From Cyclobacteriaceae bacterium (lineage in GTDB: Bacteria > Bacteroidota > Bacteroidia > Cytophagales > Cyclobacteriaceae), in the NCBI GenBank assembly GCA_028278585.1, contig JANQEC010000110.1:1-32780 (forward strand): a stretch of 32,780 nt of DNA, read 5' to 3'. The notes under the pieces are model-generated. The model saw only the letters and a list, made by a program, of their open reading frames with translations. It did no database searches and was not told the origin of the DNA. Positions 1-8,888 of this stretch are shown piece by piece; positions within the stretch are counted from its first letter, which is position 1, and every line of letters starts with the position of its first letter. The translations under genes and the position numbers were made by a program.

Positions 1-36
1 AAATGCGAATGGAGGTTCGAATCCCTCCGACTCCAC
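1..36 (+). tRNA. 3' end of a tRNA-like RNA gene (tRNA or tmRNA), truncated by the window edge
   Basis: T-arm/acceptor-like sequence GGAGG-TTCGAAT-CCCTCCGACTCCA(C). The T-loop TTCGAAT is canonical. If aligned as a tRNA, position 70 is U and 73 is A, as in tRNA-Ala/tmRNA. The T-stem has one A-C mismatch and the upstream bases do not look like a normal variable loop, so tmRNA or a degenerate copy is possible. A terminator follows. Confidence 0.5.
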
Positions 37-60
37 TTTATTAGGATTTGAGAACCAAAA

Positions 61-94
61 AACCGCTTGGTTCGTCAACCGAGCGGTTAATTTT
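61..94 (+). terminator. Rho-independent terminator-like hairpin downstream of the tRNA-like gene
   Basis: AACCGCTTGGTT-CGTC-AACCGAGCGGTT followed by AATTTT; 12-bp stem with one non-Watson-Crick pair. Confidence 0.75.
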
Positions 95-108
95 CGTACT
101 TCATATAA

Positions 109-1533
109 CTAGCTTAATTTCTTAATCAGATTCATTTGTCTATCAGAATGGCCATAGTATTTCAAATCTGATTCAAAAAATGTAGCCTTATCTAGAATGG
201 CTTTCATGTGAGAAAAGTTTTCGAAACTGTACTTTCCATGGTACCTACCCATTCCACTATTTCCTACTCCACCAAATGGAAGATTGGGGTTGTTAACCTG
301 CATAACAGCTTCATTAATTCCCCCGCTTCCAAATGGAACTTCAGAAAGAAATCTTTCTTTAACATTTTCGTCATTTGAGAATAAATAACCGGCTAAAGGT
401 TTTTCAAAGCTTTTAATTATGTCAAAAGCTTCATCGATGGTGTCATACTCTACTACTGGAAATATTGGACCGAAAATCTCATCTTGCATAACTGCATCAT
501 CCAACGTTACATTGTTCAAAACAGTAGGTTCAATTACTCGTTCCTCTCTATTCATCTTTCCGCCATAATAAACCTTTTCAGGATCAATCAATGAAGCCAC
601 TCTATCAAAGTTTCTTTCGTTGATAATGCGCACGAAGTTGTGATTCTCAACTGAGAAATCATTCTTTTTGATTTCATGAACGATTCTCTCAAGAACTTTA
701 CTTTTTACACTCTTGTGCACCAAGACGTAATCAGGTGCAAGACATAATTGGCCTGAGTTCAAGAATTTTGACCATACCATTCTTTTTACACCTACTTCAA
801 TGTTTGCATCTTCAGTAATAATAGCTGGATTTTTTCCTCCTAATTCTAATGTAACACTAGTGAGATGCGGTGCTGCAGCTTTATTTACAATCTTTCCAAC
901 TTGTGGGCTTCCTGTAAAGAAAATCTTATCATATCTCTGATTTAGCAGTGCAGTAGTTTCTGGGATTCCACCCTCGACCACATGCAGGTATTTTGGATCA
1001 AAATTCTCATTAATTAACCTGGCCATAATCCTACTTGTTTCGGCTGGAAGCTCGCTAGGTTTAAGGATGGTCGTATTGCCTGCAACCATTGATCCAACAA
1101 CTGGAGTTAATGACAAATTATAAGGAAAGTTCCACGCACCAATTACCAATGACACTCCCAATGGTTCCGGAACCAGATAGCTTTTGGCAGGTTGATTAAG
1201 CAAATTGGTTTTCACTTTTCTATGTTGTACCCACTTTCTTACATTCTTAATTGCGATCTCTAATTCCTCATAAAGTGGGAATATTTCAGTCAACTGATTA
1301 TCATGCTTCGACTTTCCAAAATCATTGTAGATGGCTTCATGAAGTTCATCTTCATGTGTTTGGATCAAGTCTCTGAATTTCTTCAATTGCTCAAGTCTAA
1401 ACTCAACTGGTAGCGTAGAATTACTTTTAAAGTACGCTCTTTGGTCATTTACTAAATCCTGAATTTCTTGCTCAGAATAATATGTTGTTTCAACTTCTTT
1501 GGTTGCCTCAACTTCTTTAACTAATGTTTCCAT
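109..1533 (-). CDS. Aldehyde dehydrogenase family protein (class 3-like)
   Basis: 474 aa; PEPLGVSLVIGAWNFPYNLSLTPVVGSMVAGNTTILKPSE, LELGGKNPAI and catalytic-Cys region NSGQLCLAPDYVL. Confidence 0.93.
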   Translation of the reverse strand: METLVKEVEATKEVETTYYSEQEIQDLVNDQRAYFKSNSTLPVEFRLEQLKKFRDLIQTHEDELHEAIYNDFGKSKHDNQLTEIFPLYEELEIAIKNVRKWVQHRKVKTNLLNQPAKSYLVPEPLGVSLVIGAWNFPYNLSLTPVVGSMVAGNTTILKPSELPAETSRIMARLINENFDPKYLHVVEGGIPETTALLNQRYDKIFFTGSPQVGKIVNKAAAPHLTSVTLELGGKNPAIITEDANIEVGVKRMVWSKFLNSGQLCLAPDYVLVHKSVKSKVLERIVHEIKKNDFSVENHNFVRIINERNFDRVASLIDPEKVYYGGKMNREERVIEPTVLNNVTLDDAVMQDEIFGPIFPVVEYDTIDEAFDIIKSFEKPLAGYLFSNDENVKERFLSEVPFGSGGINEAVMQVNNPNLPFGGVGNSGMGRYHGKYSFENFSHMKAILDKATFFESDLKYYGHSDRQMNLIKKLS

Positions 1534-1558
1534 TTTATTGTGTTTTTAAAAATTTTGA

Positions 1559-2344
1559 TTATGCAGTTACCTCTTGACTTTTTCTGATTCTTTCTACCAA
1601 TCTTTTCTTAGGTAGCAATGGAGCTACTGCGAGCTCAACTCTTTGAGAAAAAGGAATACCAGAAATAACCTCAAGTTCTCCTTCCATCATTGCCTCATAT
1701 CCATCTTTTGCTACATCTGCAGCATTTGCAGGTTTCTTGTAGATGGCTGTTTTATTCATACCAGAATGATTTCCAAAACCAGTTTGGGTTGCGCCTGGTA
1801 ATAATGCTGTGATAGTTACATTCTTGTAGTCATTTAACTCACCGTAGATAGATCGAGTCAATGATGTTACAAAGGCTTTGCTAGCGAAATAAACCGCTTG
1901 ACCAGGACCAGGGATTAGACTTACGGTAGAAGAGACATTAAGTACTCTTCCTTCATTTCTGTTCACAAAATCTGGCAAGAAAAGTTTAGTAAGTGCCGTC
2001 AATGCAATTACATCTACTTGAATCATCGCAAGGTCTTGCTCCCATGTTCTCACATGAAACTTTCCAACTCCGCCGAATCCAGCATTGTTAATTAGGTACT
2101 TGATCTCGATATCCTTTTCTTGCAACTCATCATAAATCTGTTGAGGTGCATTAAGGTCAGTGAGATTCTTAGTAATGGTATATACTTCTACACCATATTG
2201 ATCTTCCAATTCAGTCTTAACCGATTGAAGACCTTCTTCATTGAGGTCAACGGCTACTACGTCGTTACCTTTTGCGGCATGAATCCTGGCAAACTCTTTG
2301 CCGATTCCGCCTGCTGCTCCAGTAATTAAAGCTGTGTTTTTCAT
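1559..2344 (-). CDS. Short-chain dehydrogenase/reductase (SDR) family oxidoreductase
   Basis: TGAAGGIGKEFA Rossmann glycine motif, NNAG motif, YFASK active site. Confidence 0.93.
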   Translation of the reverse strand: MKNTALITGAAGGIGKEFARIHAAKGNDVVAVDLNEEGLQSVKTELEDQYGVEVYTITKNLTDLNAPQQIYDELQEKDIEIKYLINNAGFGGVGKFHVRTWEQDLAMIQVDVIALTALTKLFLPDFVNRNEGRVLNVSSTVSLIPGPGQAVYFASKAFVTSLTRSIYGELNDYKNVTITALLPGATQTGFGNHSGMNKTAIYKKPANAADVAKDGYEAMMEGELEVISGIPFSQRVELAVAPLLPKKRLVERIRKSQEVTA

Positions 2345-2400
2345 TTTCTTAAATGTTTAGTTTTTTGTTTGTCAACATCGCATCGCTGCTTTGTTGAATA

Positions 2401-2445
2401 CAAATTTGAAGGGAGGACTGATGAAAAAATTTACCCTATGGTAAA
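2401..2445 (-). promoter_or_regulatory. Putative Crp/Fnr-type activated promoter of the SDR-ALDH genes
   Basis: Palindrome TTTACC-CTAT-GGTAAA at 2430-2445; 25 nt later on the minus strand is CAAATTTG (2408-2401), resembling the Bacteroidota -7 box TAnnTTTG. Confidence 0.6.
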
Positions 2446-2591
2446 AAGTGAAGAGTTTTTAATTTTTCTTTGTAAGATTCAGACTGTCAGCTAGTTAAAT
2501 CCCAAAAAAAGAATTCTATCTCAAGGCATACGCCTGAGCTAATAAAGCTTCGGTTAGCGGTCTTTAATCAGGAATGTGAGCGATCTAAGGA

Positions 2592-3044
2592 TTAAATGGA
2601 ATATCTCAATGACCAGTAGCCTTTCGTAAAATAGGACAGTGGCATTTCAATAGATATGATCAATAATTGTAGTAATGTGAGTAATCCCTTTTTGCGTCCA
2701 CTTTTGTTTGCTACTAGTTGTTTTAACGATAGAGAGGATTCGAACTTAAAAACCAAATCTTCATCTTTTTGACCAGTTATAGTTTTCCAGTCTTTGATGC
2801 AGTCTTTGATCATTTGCGTCTTTTGAAAGTTCTTGATTTCACTATCACATTCTATAGCAACAACAGTTTGATAGTTATTTCGGCCAGTGGCTTTTAGTCT
2901 GCTCAATCGAATCTTATACCAGATTACTTTAGGTCTGCTGGCACTCAAATGAGTTTGATAATTCTGATAAATGACAGTCTGAAGGCTTTTTAACTGCCGA
3001 TCAGAAAATTGTTTTGCACCAATTGTAACGATAACCTTTTGCAT
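2592..3044 (-). CDS. Hypothetical protein, possibly tautomerase-superfamily-like
   Basis: Intact ORF (the track starts it at 3065; an internal Met at 3044 is preferred). The fold guess rests only on the N-terminal beta-alpha pattern (MQKVIVTIGAKQFSDRQLKSLQTVIYQNY) and a similar second half. Confidence 0.5.
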   Translation of the reverse strand: MQKVIVTIGAKQFSDRQLKSLQTVIYQNYQTHLSASRPKVIWYKIRLSRLKATGRNNYQTVVAIECDSEIKNFQKTQMIKDCIKDWKTITGQKDEDLVFKFESSLSLKQLVANKSGRKKGLLTLLQLLIISIEMPLSYFTKGYWSLRYSI

Positions 3045-3084
3045 GACGGTGGTTCTTCTTCTCAATCTTAATCCACTTGTGCAG

Positions 3085-3129
3085 CAAAGTTGATGGTTAG
3101 TTAAATCAGAAATTTTACCCTATGGTAAA
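3085..3129 (-). promoter_or_regulatory. Second copy of the putative Crp/Fnr-type promoter, upstream of the 2592-3044 gene
   Basis: Identical palindrome TTTACCCTATGGTAAA at 3114-3129; 25 nt later on the minus strand is CAACTTTG (3092-3085), the same spacing as the copy at 2401-2445. Confidence 0.6.
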
Positions 3130-3135
3130 AAACAC

Positions 3136-3702
3136 TTAATGCACTAAATTTTTTCTAATTCTGCTTAGGCTCTGTTGTGTAACTCCAAGAAAGGTTGCTA
3201 TGTGAGAAAGTTTTGCTTTTTGGAAGATGAGAGGATGCTCTTCGATTAGCTTAAGATATCGATATTCAGCAGTTTCGGTGTGAACACTCATTACTCTGCG
3301 GCTTAGTTTCATGGCAAACTCCGTGAACAAATTTTGAAAAGCTTTCGATGCACTTAAATTGTCCTCCCGAAGTTTGTCTAATTGATCTCTTGTGATCAAA
3401 AGCAATTCAGAATCTTCAAGAGCTTGAAAATTAATAATGTTTGTTTCCTCCTTGAAAAAGCTGAATGGCGAAGTGACCATCATATTAGCTGAAGAAAACC
3501 AATGCGTGATTTCCTGACCCTCAATGTCTAAATAGTAAAGCCTGATGAAACCCTTTGAAACAAAATAGAAATAATGGCACCGCTGCTTGTGTTCTAGAAA
3601 TACTTCATTCTTACTTACACTCTGCGTTTTCAACTCGAACCCTAGGTCGTGGCTCCAATTCAATAACTTCTCCTTAGTAATGTATTTATCAGTAAGAAAC
3701 AT
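3136..3702 (-). CDS. Crp/Fnr family transcriptional regulator
   Basis: cNMP-binding-like beta-roll (FYFVSKGFIRLYYLDIEGQEITHWF) and C-terminal HTH (KLSHIATFLGVTQQSLSRIRK). Confidence 0.88.
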   Translation of the reverse strand: MFLTDKYITKEKLLNWSHDLGFELKTQSVSKNEVFLEHKQRCHYFYFVSKGFIRLYYLDIEGQEITHWFSSANMMVTSPFSFFKEETNIINFQALEDSELLLITRDQLDKLREDNLSASKAFQNLFTEFAMKLSRRVMSVHTETAEYRYLKLIEEHPLIFQKAKLSHIATFLGVTQQSLSRIRKNLVH

Positions 3703-3766
3703 TTCGTAGTTGTTCTATTTGAATCAAGATAAATAGAGAAATATTTCTTTGCAATTTGAGAATCTA

Positions 3767-3895
3767 CCATGCCATGAAATTATGCAGTGAATGGCGGACT
3801 TTGGCATATTTGAACACGACATATAAAACCACAACTATCTGATTTTCAGTATAGATAGGATTTAGGTCAAATGATTCGAATCCCTCCGACTCCAC
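3767..3895 (+). repeat. Dispersed ~130-bp repeat, copy A, ending in a tRNA/tmRNA-like 3' end
   Basis: Aligns over its length with 9411-9540. Shared blocks: CCATGYCRYGAAATYATGCAGYGAA and TCAGTATA...GGATTTAGGTCAAATGATTCGAA. Bases 3875-3895 are identical to 16-36. Confidence 0.75.
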
Positions 3896-3897
3896 AA

Positions 3898-3933
3898 AAA
3901 ACCCTCTTTACAGCTGGTATTAAGGGTTTTTAG
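3898..3933 (+). terminator. Terminator-like hairpin following repeat A
   Basis: AAAACCCT...AGGGTTTT followed by T. Confidence 0.55.
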
Positions 3934-3940
3934 TATTAAT

Positions 3941-3970
3941 TCATGCCACGAAATCCTGATTTCTTTTGCC
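3941..3970 (+). repeat. Partial copy (D) of the dispersed repeat, 5' end only
   Basis: CATGCCACGAAAT is identical to the 5' end of the copy at 5812-5880. Confidence 0.4.
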
Positions 3971-4019
3971 ATTGTAATTTTAATGTAGTCTAATTATGAC
4001 TAGCGTCGGGAGATTTAGA

Positions 4020-4601
4020 ATGGATACAAAGAAACTTATAGAACACATCCAAAGTCATGTGGAGCTTAGTGAGCAAAGTGCCAATAGATTAATTGGTTAT
4101 TTCGAAAAAAAGGAAGTAGGCAAGAAAGAATATTTGCTCAGGGCTGGGATAACTTCCCGTGCAGAATACTTTATAGTAAAAGGATGTCTGCGAGTCTTTG
4201 TCATAGATGCGAAGGGGGGAGAAAACAACGTCAGATTCGGTACCGAAAACTGGTGGATTGGAGATTTTGCGAGTTTCATGAAAAAACAGCCTGCTAGTTA
4301 TTTTATTCAAGCTCTTGAGAAAACTGAAGTTTTATTTATTAACAGGACCAAGTGGGACCATCTGTTTTCAGAAATTCCTGAAATATCGACTTATTTCAGA
4401 ATAATGTTTGAAAATGCTGCGCTTGGACAACAGTCATTAATAGCTCAACACATTTCTTATACTCCTGAAGAACGATACCAGGAGTTAATAGAGAATCGCC
4501 CTGAACTCTTACAGAGGGTTCCTCAAAAGCACATTGCAAGTTACTTAGGTATAACTCCCGAGTTTCTAAGCATGATTCGGAGAAAAATTGCTGAGAACTG
4601 A
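4020..4601 (+). CDS. Crp/Fnr family transcriptional regulator
   Basis: cNMP-binding-like N-terminus and HTH QKHIASYLGITPEFLSMIRRKIA; GGAG upstream of ATG at 4020 (ORF track opens at 3996). Confidence 0.87.
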   Translation: MDTKKLIEHIQSHVELSEQSANRLIGYFEKKEVGKKEYLLRAGITSRAEYFIVKGCLRVFVIDAKGGENNVRFGTENWWIGDFASFMKKQPASYFIQALEKTEVLFINRTKWDHLFSEIPEISTYFRIMFENAALGQQSLIAQHISYTPEERYQELIENRPELLQRVPQKHIASYLGITPEFLSMIRRKIAEN

Positions 4602-4690
4602 TTTCTTAAAATATTTTAATTCTTTTATTGACTCCCATCCTGACTTTTGCTATTGATCCTTTGGATCATGATTTCAAATAAGTTAGGAAA

Positions 4691-5182
4691 ATGAAAATCA
4701 TCGAAACAAAATTCGAATTACCCCTAAGAGAAGGTGAGCCACCACAAATTGGGCAGGTACCACCCCAACTGCAGTATACTGACCAAAGTCCTAAGGATAT
4801 TTATGGAAAGTATCATGATTGGATGTTTAACACATTTCCAAAGGTGCGTAAAGAGCCCACTCGAATTTCGGTACCGACGACCGTGGCTATGTGGTTGGAT
4901 GAAAAAGAAAATGTGGGTCACATTGATGCGTTCATGATCCCTCCTGGAGGGAGGGAGTTTACACATCTTCACGAAGATGGAAGTATTCACACAATTGTTG
5001 ACAGTGATACCGAAGATGAGATTCTTTCCAAAAACTGGGGCGTCCGACATATGTTTTATGACAGGGGCATTAAAGAAATTTTGGTGTATGCCCCGCGAAA
5101 TGACGAAGACCTTGAGATAGTCAAAACAGTAGTGATTAAATCGTATGAATATGCAACGGGTCTAAAATTCAAGGGAGGATGA
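4691..5182 (+). CDS. Luciferase-domain / DUF5519-like protein
   Basis: 163 aa; REFTHLHEDGSIHTIV...LSKNWGVRHMF...ILVYAPRNDEDLEIVKTVVIKSYEYATG pattern. Confidence 0.65.
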   Translation: MKIIETKFELPLREGEPPQIGQVPPQLQYTDQSPKDIYGKYHDWMFNTFPKVRKEPTRISVPTTVAMWLDEKENVGHIDAFMIPPGGREFTHLHEDGSIHTIVDSDTEDEILSKNWGVRHMFYDRGIKEILVYAPRNDEDLEIVKTVVIKSYEYATGLKFKGG

Positions 5183-5212
5183 AGAGGCTTGAAAGAATTA
5201 TACAATCATAAA

Positions 5213-5800
5213 ATGAAGAAAAAAATGAATAGAGTATTAAATATGGTAGTTGTTGTGATCACCCTGGTAACATTGGTTTCCTGCGGGGGCAATGCAGAAG
5301 TAAAGCGTCTAAAATCGAAGGTTGCTGAACTTGAAAATGAATTGGATCGCTTCCGAAAAGAGAAGGAAACAGTAAGGAAAAATCTATCTCTCTATGATGA
5401 ACTCGATCTTGAAGCTTTCAACAAGCGAGACATGGAGCGTATTGCAGAAATTCACGCACCTAATGTGAAGGTCTACAATACTGATAATTCATTGACTGAA
5501 GGGATGTTTCCAACACATGAAGCCGAATTGAATTTCCTTTTTAAGACGTTTTCCGATTTTGACATTTATGAGCATCCCATTGGATTTGGTGAAGAAGATT
5601 GGACTGCTGGCATAGCGAAGTGTCGGGGAACATTCGACACACCAATGACACTACCAAATGGTACGGTTATTCAACCAACCGGTAAGAAGTTTGAAGTACG
5701 AGTAGCAACGATTGCAAAATGGGAAGATGGAAGGATAGTTGAGGAATGGCTGTTTTGGGATTATCAAGATTGGTTTCGTCAGATTGGTATCATACAATAA
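5213..5800 (+). CDS. Lipoprotein with coiled coil and SnoaL-like/ester-cyclase domain
   Basis: Lipobox-like VTLVSC; coiled coil KRLKSKVAELENELDRFRKEKE; SnoaL-like LEAFNKRDMERIAEIHAPNVKVY...GKKFEVRVATIAKWEDGRIVEEWLFWD. Confidence 0.75.
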   Translation: MKKKMNRVLNMVVVVITLVTLVSCGGNAEVKRLKSKVAELENELDRFRKEKETVRKNLSLYDELDLEAFNKRDMERIAEIHAPNVKVYNTDNSLTEGMFPTHEAELNFLFKTFSDFDIYEHPIGFGEEDWTAGIAKCRGTFDTPMTLPNGTVIQPTGKKFEVRVATIAKWEDGRIVEEWLFWDYQDWFRQIGIIQ

Positions 5801-5811
5801 TGTAAACAATT

Positions 5812-5880
5812 CCATGCCACGAAATAATGCCATGAATTGCACGATTTTGTATCACTTTCATGGCATGCATTTCGCTAAGT
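5812..5880 (+). repeat. Dispersed repeat, copy C (5' half), strong hairpin
   Basis: CCATGCCACGAAATAATGCCATGAA...TTCATGGCATGCATTTCG; the arms 5820-5836 and 5857-5874 pair with a small internal loop. Confidence 0.65.
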
Positions 5881-5935
5881 AAAATCAGGGTCTGGGAGAG
5901 CTTTTGCCAAAAGGCATTTATTGTAAAATCATTGT

Positions 5936-5960
5936 AACCCCACTTCGTTGGGCTTTTCGT
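5936..5960. terminator. Terminator-like hairpin
   Basis: AACCCCACTTCGTTGGGCTTTT: CCCAC/TTGGG-type stem with T-rich 3' flank. Confidence 0.45.
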
Positions 5961-6207
5961 TTCGTCTTCAGATCTCCCCTGCAACCTGCCCGTTCGTTAA
6001 GAAACTTTCATCGAAAACGTCGAACCGGGGGAAGATTTTTTAACGCTAAGTTCGCTCCGATTCCACCCTTCGCCTTCCATAGTTCTGCAAGAACGAAGGT
6101 GAGCATTGTATCACCAGTTAAATTACCCTGCCACCAGGTCCACCCGGAACTTCAGCCATCTTATTACAATGAAAAACTGAAGGACAGTACAGCAGCCATT
6201 CATGTTT

Positions 6208-8886
6208 TCATTCTTCTCTCAGGCATTCTACTGGATTGCCAAATGCAGCGCGAATGGTTTGAAAGCTAATGGCTCCTCCAACGATCAAAATCAGCACCAG
6301 CGTGGAGCCTAGATAAATCCATGCACTAACACTAATGCGCGCTGAGAAATTCTGCAACCAATAGTCAATGGCAAAATAGGCGAGCGGCCATGAGATGAGG
6401 GTGGCAATCAAAATGAGCCGCGCAATCTCACTGGAAAGCAACCGGATCAAAGTGGTAGCACTTGCGCCTAAAACCTTTCTGATGCCTATTTCTTTGCGTC
6501 TGATGGTTGCTGTGAACGCAACTAAGCCTATTAGACCAAGACACGCGATAAAAATCGATAGACCTGAAAATACAATCAAAATTCGTCCTGCCGTGACTTC
6601 AGACTTGTACAGGTTCTGATACTCCTCATCGAAGAAAAAATATTGAAATGGCATACCCTGAGAATGTTCATACCATGTTTCTTCTATTGAAGCTAACGTT
6701 TGTCGAACATCTTGCGTGGTAATTAGTTTTATGTTCAGATAACCATTTGTGTTGGAAGGGTCCAACTCAAGTGTGATCGGCTCTACATCTTCATGTAGTG
6801 ATTTAATGTTATAATCTTTGATGATGCCGATGATCGGAAGTGGCCTTCCTTTCTTCCAGACAGAATTTAATGTCTTTCCAATGGGGTCTTCGTACCCAAA
6901 AGCTTTTGCCGCTGACTCGTTGATCACCACGGCATCTGAATCTGAAGCAAATTTCTTGGAGAAGAACCGACCGGCAACCAAATCCAATCCCATCAATTCC
7001 AGGTGATCGTGCGATACCTGGTTGTTCTTAAACACGAATGTTTCATCATGTGGATCATCGTCTTTACGATACGCACGGATAATGTATTCTTTTCCAGGAA
7101 TCGAAATGGCGTTGGCCACAGCTTTTACGTTGGGATTTCTGCGAAGCTCTTCTTTAAAGGTTTCCAGGTTCTTGCCCAGTCCATCAGGCCGCTCTATCAC
7201 CAACACCTGCTCTCGGTCAAAACCGAGGTTTTGGCTCAGCATGAAGTCAATCTGATTGTAGATCACTAAAGTGCCAATCACGATGATGATCGAGGCTGAA
7301 AACTGCAAAGTGACCAGGAAATTTCTGAGCCAGCCAGATTTTGCTCCGAGGCTAACCTGGCCCTTTAGCACATTGATAGGCTTGAACGCAGAGAGAACAA
7401 ATGCCGGATAAATTCCAGCCAGTAAACCTACAATAAGTGCAACGACGATCATTCCAACCCATATCATTACATGGGTATTAAGACCATAAGCCAATTCTTT
7501 TCCGATCAGCTCATAGAAGAATGGTGTGAGTATATAAACGAGTAGTAAGGCAAACACACCGGCCACCAGGGCCACCAGCATGGAATCCAGCAAAAACTGA
7601 CTAATCAGATTGCCTTTGGAAGATCCAATCACTTTTCTAACGCCGACTTCTTTTGCTCTGGATGCTGAATGGGTAGTAGCCAGGTTGACGAAGTTAAAAA
7701 TCGCAATCATCAGGATCACCATTCCGATCAGCCCGTAGATATACATGTAAGACACTTTGCCGGTGGGTTCAAATTCCTCTGAACTGGTGGACCGCAGATG
7801 GATGTCTTTTAAGGGCCGTAAGTAGTGACCTGCATGGTTGCCTTGAGCAACCCATTCTTCGTATGATGTTCCGGTATAAAATTCAATTTCCTTTCCAATG
7901 TAATCGGAGACAATTTCATGCATTTTCTCCTCTAGTGCATCCGGGTCTGCTCGGTTATCGAGCAAAGCATACGTATGGACATTTGTCCCGATCCACTTGC
8001 TATTGTTCAGCCTGGGTATTGAGATCATGGATGCCAGCAAATCGAACTGAAGGTGGGAATTAGCAGGAAAATCAGCAAATACACCTCGTACCGTATAAAA
8101 AGTAGTATCCTCATCGATGGTAAGGGATTCACCAATCGGATCCGAATGTCCGAAGTATTTCTTTGCATAGGATTCTGAAAGCAGAATGGATTTAGGATAA
8201 TCCAATGCAGTCTCACGGTCTCCTTTTATTAGCTCAAAGTCGAAAAGACTGAAAAAAGCAGAGTCGGCATAATAGACTTCATCTTCCATGATTTTCAGAT
8301 CCCCTCGCCCAATAAGTAATGGACGACTCTTCGTTATTCTACATGCATTAATGACCTCAGGGTATAGCTCAACCATTGTTTTGGCGAGTGGAGCGTTGGT
8401 CACAGCCCGGTCTTTTGCTGCCGAATGCCCTTTGGTTTTGGATTCGCTGCTCACCCGGTAGATTTGTTCGTATTTCGAATGAAACAGATCGTAGTTGGTT
8501 TCATTGATGACATAGAGGGCAATAAACGCAAAACTTGCAATGCCCACAGCTAATCCTGCAATATTGATCGTGAAGTAGCTACTGTGCCTGAGCAGGTTAC
8601 GGATAGCAACGAAATAGTAGTTTTTTAGCAGTGCAACACGTGCCACTCGTAGCACTGACCGTTGACGAGCATGGTTCCAATATTCCTCTTTAGCAACTTC
8701 TGGGATATCCCCAAACTCTGCTACGGCCAATTTAAAGGCCTCTTCTTCTTCCACACCCTTTGCTTTTAAATCTTCGATGTGATCCCGTAGGTGCAATTCC
8801 ATCTCCTGGAGGATCCCCGTGTCAAAAGCCTGGAACTTACCAAAGTTCTTCAGCCACAATTTTATTGAGTTTTCTAAGTCAAACAT
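6208..8886 (-). CDS. MacB/FtsX-type ABC transporter permease with N-terminal permease-prefix (HAAS-like) domain
   Basis: 892 aa; HLRDHIEDLKAKGVEEEEAFKLAVAEFGD prefix, NLLRHSSYFTINIAGLAVGIASF, two permease units (KEVGVRKVIGSSKGNLISQF and KEIGIRKVLGASATTLI). Confidence 0.92.
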   Translation of the reverse strand: MFDLENSIKLWLKNFGKFQAFDTGILQEMELHLRDHIEDLKAKGVEEEEAFKLAVAEFGDIPEVAKEEYWNHARQRSVLRVARVALLKNYYFVAIRNLLRHSSYFTINIAGLAVGIASFAFIALYVINETNYDLFHSKYEQIYRVSSESKTKGHSAAKDRAVTNAPLAKTMVELYPEVINACRITKSRPLLIGRGDLKIMEDEVYYADSAFFSLFDFELIKGDRETALDYPKSILLSESYAKKYFGHSDPIGESLTIDEDTTFYTVRGVFADFPANSHLQFDLLASMISIPRLNNSKWIGTNVHTYALLDNRADPDALEEKMHEIVSDYIGKEIEFYTGTSYEEWVAQGNHAGHYLRPLKDIHLRSTSSEEFEPTGKVSYMYIYGLIGMVILMIAIFNFVNLATTHSASRAKEVGVRKVIGSSKGNLISQFLLDSMLVALVAGVFALLLVYILTPFFYELIGKELAYGLNTHVMIWVGMIVVALIVGLLAGIYPAFVLSAFKPINVLKGQVSLGAKSGWLRNFLVTLQFSASIIIVIGTLVIYNQIDFMLSQNLGFDREQVLVIERPDGLGKNLETFKEELRRNPNVKAVANAISIPGKEYIIRAYRKDDDPHDETFVFKNNQVSHDHLELMGLDLVAGRFFSKKFASDSDAVVINESAAKAFGYEDPIGKTLNSVWKKGRPLPIIGIIKDYNIKSLHEDVEPITLELDPSNTNGYLNIKLITTQDVRQTLASIEETWYEHSQGMPFQYFFFDEEYQNLYKSEVTAGRILIVFSGLSIFIACLGLIGLVAFTATIRRKEIGIRKVLGASATTLIRLLSSEIARLILIATLISWPLAYFAIDYWLQNFSARISVSAWIYLGSTLVLILIVGGAISFQTIRAAFGNPVECLREE

Positions 8887-8888
8887 GT

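Noticed and set aside
2120-2329. Antisense ORFs inside annotated genes (for example 2120-2329, 7003-7269, 22118-22504, 29051-29506)
   Set aside because: All lie opposite confidently identified genes, lack domain signatures and vary in frame; explained as shadow ORFs.
4654-4668. TGATCC-TTT-GGATCA inverted repeat upstream of the DUF5519-like gene as a Crp/Fnr site
   Set aside because: Half-sites resemble TTGAT/ATCA but the spacing does not fit the 4-nt Fnr or 6-nt Crp geometry; a short palindrome like this can occur by chance.
5904-6269. 121-aa plus-strand ORF (MPKGIYCKIIVTPLRWAFRF...)
   Set aside because: Overlaps a terminator-like hairpin and the 3' end of the permease gene on the other strand; low-complexity, Arg/Pro-rich composition without domain features. 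Treated as non-coding or relic sequence.
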